A DNA stretch of 24,215 nt from Ophiothrix spiculata (lineage: Eukaryota; Echinodermata; Ophiuroidea; Amphilepidida; Ophiotrichidae), in NCBI GenBank assembly GCA_000969725.1, contig JXSR01S009949.1; one strand, written 5' to 3'. How positions within the stretch are numbered: the first letter of the stretch is position 1; every line of letters starts with the position of its first letter. Made by a program: the position numbers and the translations under genes. The notes below the pieces were generated by a model that searched no databases, was not told where the DNA came from, and saw only the letters and a list, made by a program, of their open reading frames with translations. Positions 19,774 through 24,215 of the stretch are shown in pieces.

Positions 19774-20060
19774 GGTGGCTTAGCACAGATAGAATTCCTT
19801 TATTTATTTTATTATGACAAATACCCTTAAGCAGTGTGTGTTTTGAGGGCTGCACACAAACGCAGGCTGACAAGAGTAATGCGCATGGTCTTATGCGTGA
19901 ATATAAGAATGACGCACGTGCACGATTGTGATTAATTAAAGCGCAAGATACAGTACGCAAGAATTACGCAAACACCCGGGATAAAACTTTTGAAATTGTG
20001 GCCAAAATCCAATGTTATCAACTCATTTGTGTCTGACATCCCTTTCTGTGCTAAACCACC
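19774..20060. mobile_element. TTAA-flanked MITE with GGTGG(C/T)TTAGCACAGA ends
   Basis: Inverted ends with one mismatch in 16, flanked by TTAA on both sides (19770-19773, 20061-20064). 287 bp. The interior has GCGCATG/ATGCGTG-type words; no protein. Confidence 0.88.
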
Positions 20061-20064
20061 TTAA

Positions 20065-21524
20065 AATACAGAGACAGATGACGCCTCATGTGACAAGAAA
20101 ACTGCAGACCGCACACTGGAGAGGCCATGTCACCACTACGCTGGTCCCCGGCCTCTTATGTCTTCAACAACTCCACACTGACATAAGACGCAGGTATCCG
20201 CTAATGAATCTAAGCACTTGATTGGCCCGTGCCCTTAAGGCATTTGTTTTCCGCGTCAAACACACAACATGCGTGACGCATTAGTGATTGCGCGAATGCT
20301 TGTAACGCCTTGTTAAACGCGGGGCGCCATGCAGAAGTCGCGCATGTAAACATCGCCATTTTGTCAACCTCTTCACCAAAGCCTTCCACTCACGAACGTT
20401 TGCCGTGTAGTTTGAGGCGAGTGAGCTGTCAAGTTGTGTAATTCTACTGGTCAAAATTTTGACTAATTTTGATCAGCCAATACCTGCGGTGATGGGCAGT
20501 CTGAACCATATAGTGAAGCGCCCACATCGAGGGTACCAGCGTATGTCACCACCAGCTTGATGTTTTGTATAAGAGATAAATTTGTCAAAACCAAGTTTGT
20601 ACGCATGGTATTAATATTACATCTCGCATAATTGGAAGACTTGGTCAGAATGTCCATCTGATCCAATTTGCCGGGAAATCCATCCACTATGACACTGCAC
20701 TTTTTTCACAATTGGTGATTTCTTTGGTAATAGGTGTTAAGTTAAGACTGGATCATAAAAGCTGCTCTGTTAAATATCATTTCCTTCCTGGATCTTGATG
20801 GCTTAAACTTCAATATGACTCTTTGTTATGTTCTTCCAAAGATTTTGGTTCTCCACCAGTTAACACCCTGATCTAAAAGGCATACGTATTTTGTTCGTGC
20901 TACCTTCATGTATCCTGATAAGACATATCTTGATTTATCCATTGGCAAATCAGAAAAATGATTTAACCCTTACCCTCCTACGTACATCAAAGTATTACAG
21001 TAAGAAATCAAGAATTAGCCTAAGTCCAAAAACGTCACAAACGGCGGATATAAATGGTCAGGAAATTGCTGCCCGGGCAGGCCACGCTCGGTGGCTTGGC
21101 ATAGCTGGACATTGGAACGGGATAGCGGGGGTCGGGGGTTCGAACATAGGTTGCATGATTGGCCAATCAAATGTCACTATTCTGTCGGACGCAGTTGTTG
21201 AATTTGGCGTACTCAGTCCTTGTTACTGGAGTGAAACTTACTGTGCGATGTCTATGGAGTGAACCAATATTTCCACAATATGTTTCCGCTCTGATTCATT
21301 AATATTTACTTACAATAAAGATGAAAGACACATTTTTGAACAATATATCAAAGAAAGGGGTTGATACAAAAATTAATCTAGCTGAAAATGTAAATTTTGT
21401 AGACTTTTCCATTGACCTCCAATGCAATGTTTCACGCCAGGGAGTAACATAGAACAGCCTCAATTGATCAATCAGAGGATAGGATTCTAGTCTGTGACAT
21501 CAGTGCGTCCAACAGAATACTTAC
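20065..21524. other. Intron part without a supported gene
   Basis: Between the MITE and the exon at 21525. Open frames at 20463-20687 (-) and 20891-21262 (+) are discussed under findings and rejections; neither has both a family match and splice sites. 20230-20350 is rich in CG dinucleotides (GCGTGACGCA, TTAAACGCGG) compared with the surrounding AT-rich sequence. Confidence 0.5.
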
Positions 21525-21583
21525 TTGCAAGGGTGTGTCCCCCTGTACCAACGACCCAATGAGCCCAGTTGAAAATAAGCCGC
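21525..21583 (-). CDS. FRRS1: FRRS1-like exon: RRLIFNWAHW segment of cytochrome b561
   Basis: A short 59-nt exon after a TTTTTTCAG acceptor, with donor CAA|GTAAGT, a near-consensus site. It completes an arginine codon, then reads RLIFNWAHWVVGTGGHTLA and leaves one base for the next exon. FNWxHW followed by a small-residue helix start is a hallmark of FRRS1-type b561 domains. The histidine of AHW is the likely fourth haem ligand, paired with the histidine in the previous exon or its neighbours (inference from the family). A longer minus-strand open frame (21468-22010) overlaps it, but only these 59 nt fit both splice sites and the family pattern. Confidence 0.9.
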
Positions 21584-21948
21584 CTGAAAAAAAAAGAAAA
21601 AAGAAAGAACTGTTTAGTCTACAGCTGTGATTGGATGACACACAATGTGCATACTGGTTGTGTAAAAGCACAATATGTGCATTGCAAATACATTGCAAGT
21701 TGCTTCTTTTTCCTTTGGAGAAATCCTGCTTAAATAAGCAGACGACCAATTCTCTTCCATAATTAAAAGCAGTATCTACTATGTCAAACATATGCACATA
21801 CAACTTTCTAGCATGAAAGTGGATTAAAGTGAAATTACATGCTAATAGGATGTATCTGCTTTGTTTTATAAATGCACATACTGCATTTGTACTTTTCGGG
21901 GCAGCATAATGAATACAACTTGCTTTAAGGGATACACAAAGTCCTATA

Positions 21949-22147
21949 TACTGTAAACTGGTATATTTTTCGCTCGAGAATTTTTTGCAAAACGCGACAA
22001 TCATGACCATTCCGCACGTGATAAATTACCATCTTTACATTGACCTACACATAAAATAAACATATTCGCGGGATGTTATATTTGCGGTTAGATGATTTGC
22101 GAAATTCACTAAAATTAACCCTTGGCAAAAATAACCCCATTTGCAGT
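21949..22147. mobile_element. Possible MITE with ACTGTAAACTGG ends
   Basis: Left TACTGTAAACTGGTATATTT and right AAATAACCCCATTTGCAGTG are imperfect inverted repeats. The interior has TTCGCGGGATG and TTTGCGG words, of the kind I recall from dispersed elements with TTTTCGCG motifs. About 199 bp, no protein. Confidence 0.5.
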
Positions 22148-22181
22148 GCCATATTATTGATCCAATGATTTATTTTTTTCC

Positions 22182-22281
22182 GAATGATGCATTGTTCGAC
22201 TAGTATCCAAAAATCAGTTGATCAACAATATAGCTTAGTTGATCAACTAATTATTAGATACTAATCCCACAATGCATCATT
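22182..22281. repeat. 100-bp hairpin with TTGATCAAC at the stem top
   Basis: Arms 22182-22226 and 22238-22281 pair at about 36 of 45 positions around an 11-base loop; outer part AATGATGCATTGT and complement, inner part GTTGATCAAC. Small foldback element or structured intron RNA. Confidence 0.75.
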
Positions 22282-23376
22282 TAATCAGGGCTCTAGTATG
22301 ACAAAAAAGCTCACCTCCATGACCATTTAATCAGGGCTTTGACACAACATTTCGCTAATATTCAATATCTTCAGTTCTACGTTATGAACAATAGAAAGAT
22401 CCAAGACTCTAAACAAGGCCAGTAAAAATGGTGAACGACTCACACATGGAGTAACAGAGGTCGGGGCTTGGAGGTGTGTCTGGCCTGGCCAGAAGGTGCG
22501 CCTGGAAGGTATTTTTGGCATGTGATGTTAATATAGGACACAGGTTACTGACTTTCCATTTATTGTATTTAAACTGTGATGTACACTGCCACTCTTAAGT
22601 ATTTCCGCACAAAACCTTTATTCAGCTATATCTCAAAAGGCATTTATCCGATTTTTTGACAGAGTCTATATTGTATAATTATCAAAGTAACTATTCCGGA
22701 ATTGCATTCATTGCATTTAAAAATATGGCATGTAATGCATATTACTACTTTTGTCGGAACATGAAAAAATTGAGTTTATATACGTTTCTGCGCATTTATT
22801 TTAATACTTACAACCTGAAAATATTCTATTCTGTTACAAGGTAATAATGAGGTTATGAAAAATTGATCAGTTACATAGTAATGAGATTTGTACTTGTGGT
22901 GTATTTGTATATGGTCCATGAAATCAGCCATTTTTATGGCAATGGAAGATCAAATATTAAAAGAAACATCGATTTATTCATATTGAATATATAATACTCT
23001 ACAATATGTACTTGATGAAGCGAAGAGTTTTTTGTTGACTAGGGACCTGCTACTAATACAGATACTTATAGGTCACTAGTGTTATCTTTTACGTACACAG
23101 TTCAGTGATTGTTATTTTTTAATTTTAAATACCGTTGTTTATCAGACGCGCCATTTAAATATTTAACAGGCGTTTAGATAAAATCAGATTTTAACTAAAC
23201 GCATTTTACCTTAACTAATGTTTTAGTTAAAGATCGCTCGAGAATACGGCTCAATATGTTATGGTTACAATTACCATATACAATTTATTCAATTCAATTA
23301 AGACTTATCTATATAAATCCTGTGATGGAGAAAATTCTGTGACGAAGGCTTCATTCCAATTTGCCCATTGTCTTAC

Positions 23377-23480
23377 CTTGGTTCCCCTGGGTGCGGTCTA
23401 AACAGCGCCATCACAGGATTAATTATAACGCATGCTGTTACTATTGTTCCAAGTATGGCATGTAGAAACCTCCCCAAACC
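23377..23480 (-). CDS. FRRS1: FRRS1-like exon: cytochrome b561 helix with HAILG and ALFRPHP motifs
   Basis: A 104-nt exon coding for 34 residues plus two bases. It begins GLGRFLHAILG and ends ALFRPHPGEP. The acceptor is a pyrimidine-rich run ending ACCAACAG; the donor is AAG|GTAAGA. The residues form one membrane helix. The histidine in HAILG occupies the position of a conserved haem-ligand histidine of cytochrome b561 domains, and the NP...ALFRPHP stretch after the helix is characteristic of the FRRS1 branch. The exon starts in phase 0 and ends with AG, which becomes an arginine codon with the first base of the next exon. No upstream exon is visible in the remaining 735 bases of the window, so the protein starts outside it. 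Confidence 0.9.
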
Positions 23481-24215
23481 CTGTTGGTAAGAAGAAAAAA
23501 ATGTATATTTATCAAAATGATTTTTTGCCCAAACTAATGAGTTACCTACATACTTTAACTTTTACAATTCAAAGTTAATTAAATCCAAATTTCCTGTGAA
23601 AGACACCGATAAAACATCATGACTGGATCATAGCGGGAAATTATCTTTGTGTGAAAAAGACTATAGGGCGACCTACCCAAATGGTGGACATCATCTTACA
23701 ACAGTTTTCAGTCAAAAATCTTTAAGAAAATTGATCATCTTTGCACATCATTAAGTTTGAGACATGCTAGTAAACTGGTTTCAAAATATGACAAGTATTC
23801 GCTCTAGAAAATCACAATTTATCTGATCAAATGCAACATATGGAAAGGCAAAAGTTTGGTTTGTTTACGTACGATACTAAAATCATTACTGCTACAAAAA
23901 ATGACTGTTACTGATGTATGCTACATCCGCGAAGTTAAGTTTGGGTAAGAGATAAACCACCCGGATGTGTAAGTGGCTCTATACAGCTTGTCCCAAAATT
24001 AATGCAACAAGCAAATAAAAAAAAAGTAAAAAATGGTTGCCAAAAGATTAAATCATAGTAATATATGTTTTTCAAAAGTAGAGTAATTACTCTACAACAT
24101 GCTTTTTGTCCCGTTTCATTTTACCATTCCAGTCCAAAGATATGGAGAATTTAAAAAAGCCCTTTAAATCAACCTTTTGTCCGATTTGTAAGTTTAGACT
24201 TCCAGCTAAAGAAAT
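23481..24215 (-). other. Upstream intron, cut by the window end
   Basis: Sequence before the acceptor of the exon at 23377-23480. I looked for the preceding b561 exon and found no open segment between a good acceptor and donor. One acceptor-like CTTTCACAG near 23596 is followed by stops in all useful frames. From about 23984 to the end, CAGCTTGTCCCAAAATTAAT after TA resembles the start of mariner-like elements (from memory, weak); its other end is not in the window. Confidence 0.5.

Larger units (their letters stand above)
21584..23376 (-). other. Intron between the first two visible exons
   Basis: 1793 bp bounded by GTAAGA and TTTTTTCAG. Holds the elements at 21949-22147 and 22182-22281; the remainder (21600-21940, 22340-23376) is AT-rich with no recognisable feature apart from a direct repeat CATTTAATCAGGGCT at 22278 and 22325. 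Confidence 0.8.
3259..23480 (-). other. FRRS1: Gene span: 3' part of a ferric-chelate reductase 1-like gene (five exons)
   Basis: Seen: five minus-strand segments, each with an AG acceptor before it and, except the last, a GT donor after it. They join without frame errors into 166 residues ending in TGA. Known of the family: FRRS1-type proteins carry reeler and DOMON domains followed by a cytochrome b561 membrane domain, which passes electrons across a membrane to reduce ferric iron. The diagnostic stretch is HAILG, then NPVMALFRPHP, then RRLIFNWAHW, the usual order for the second half of the b561 domain. A membrane helix, a polar acidic stretch and a last helix follow. Introns from 5' to 3' are 1793, 2173, 856 and 14899 bp. 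The 5' exons lie outside the window, so whether reeler and DOMON domains are present is inferred only. The symbol names the family; it may be one of several paralogues. Confidence 0.85.

Noticed and set aside
20463..20687. Minus-strand frame beginning (I)VDGFPGKLDQ, which resembles the DGFP motif of adenylate kinases
   Set aside because: Only about ten residues fit. The following sequence does not match the kinase fold, the acceptor upstream lacks a pyrimidine tract, and the frame does not fit the phases of the host gene.
21468..22010. Minus-strand 180-codon frame taken as a whole gene
   Set aside because: Only 21525-21583 is coding. The rest is intron and mobile-element sequence, and the splice sites cut exactly around the conserved part.

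Overview
This is a eukaryotic, AT-rich, intron- and transposon-dense window. I read it as animal nuclear DNA, most likely from a marine invertebrate. The only protein-coding gene I can support is split by long introns with canonical GT-AG sites, and the rest is packed with short inverted-repeat elements (MITEs), foldback elements and minisatellites. There is no bacterial operon structure, rRNA or CRISPR array. The species cannot be fixed from the sequence.

The gene lies on the minus strand. Five exons (23377-23480, 21525-21583, 19196-19351, 18251-18339, 3259-3351) join with perfectly compatible phases (0/2, 2/1, 1/1, 1/0, 0/stop). They encode the last 166 residues of a ferric-chelate reductase 1-like protein (FRRS1 family, DOMON plus cytochrome b561). 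The part present is the second half of the cytochrome b561 membrane domain with two candidate haem-ligand histidines, an acidic polar segment and a final transmembrane helix followed by TGA. The reeler, DOMON and first b561 helices would lie beyond position 24215. The last intron is about 14.9 kb and isolates the final helix on its own exon.

Layout by region. 1-2720: 3' flank, no gene, a few MITEs, and at 1-95 a perfect copy of a repeat found again at 2821-2915. 2725-3290: a ~113-bp minisatellite whose first unit contains the end of the coding sequence and the stop codon. 3352-18250: the giant intron, holding at least a dozen mobile elements, including a nested pair at 8021-9307 with a GGATCA-word array and a degenerate tRNA gene, and a foldback element at 15355-16080. 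18251-19351: two exons, a partial in-frame copy of one of them (18990-19101), and a G-rich (transcribed strand) tract between copy and original. 19352-23376: introns with more TTAA-flanked MITEs, a second foldback copy and hairpins. 23481-24215: part of an upstream intron.

The main points of interest are the exon duplication with its G-rich linker, the minisatellite that has captured the gene's stop codon, and a dense set of unrelated miniature elements that share TTAA target sites. I did not find a convincing new multi-gene system.
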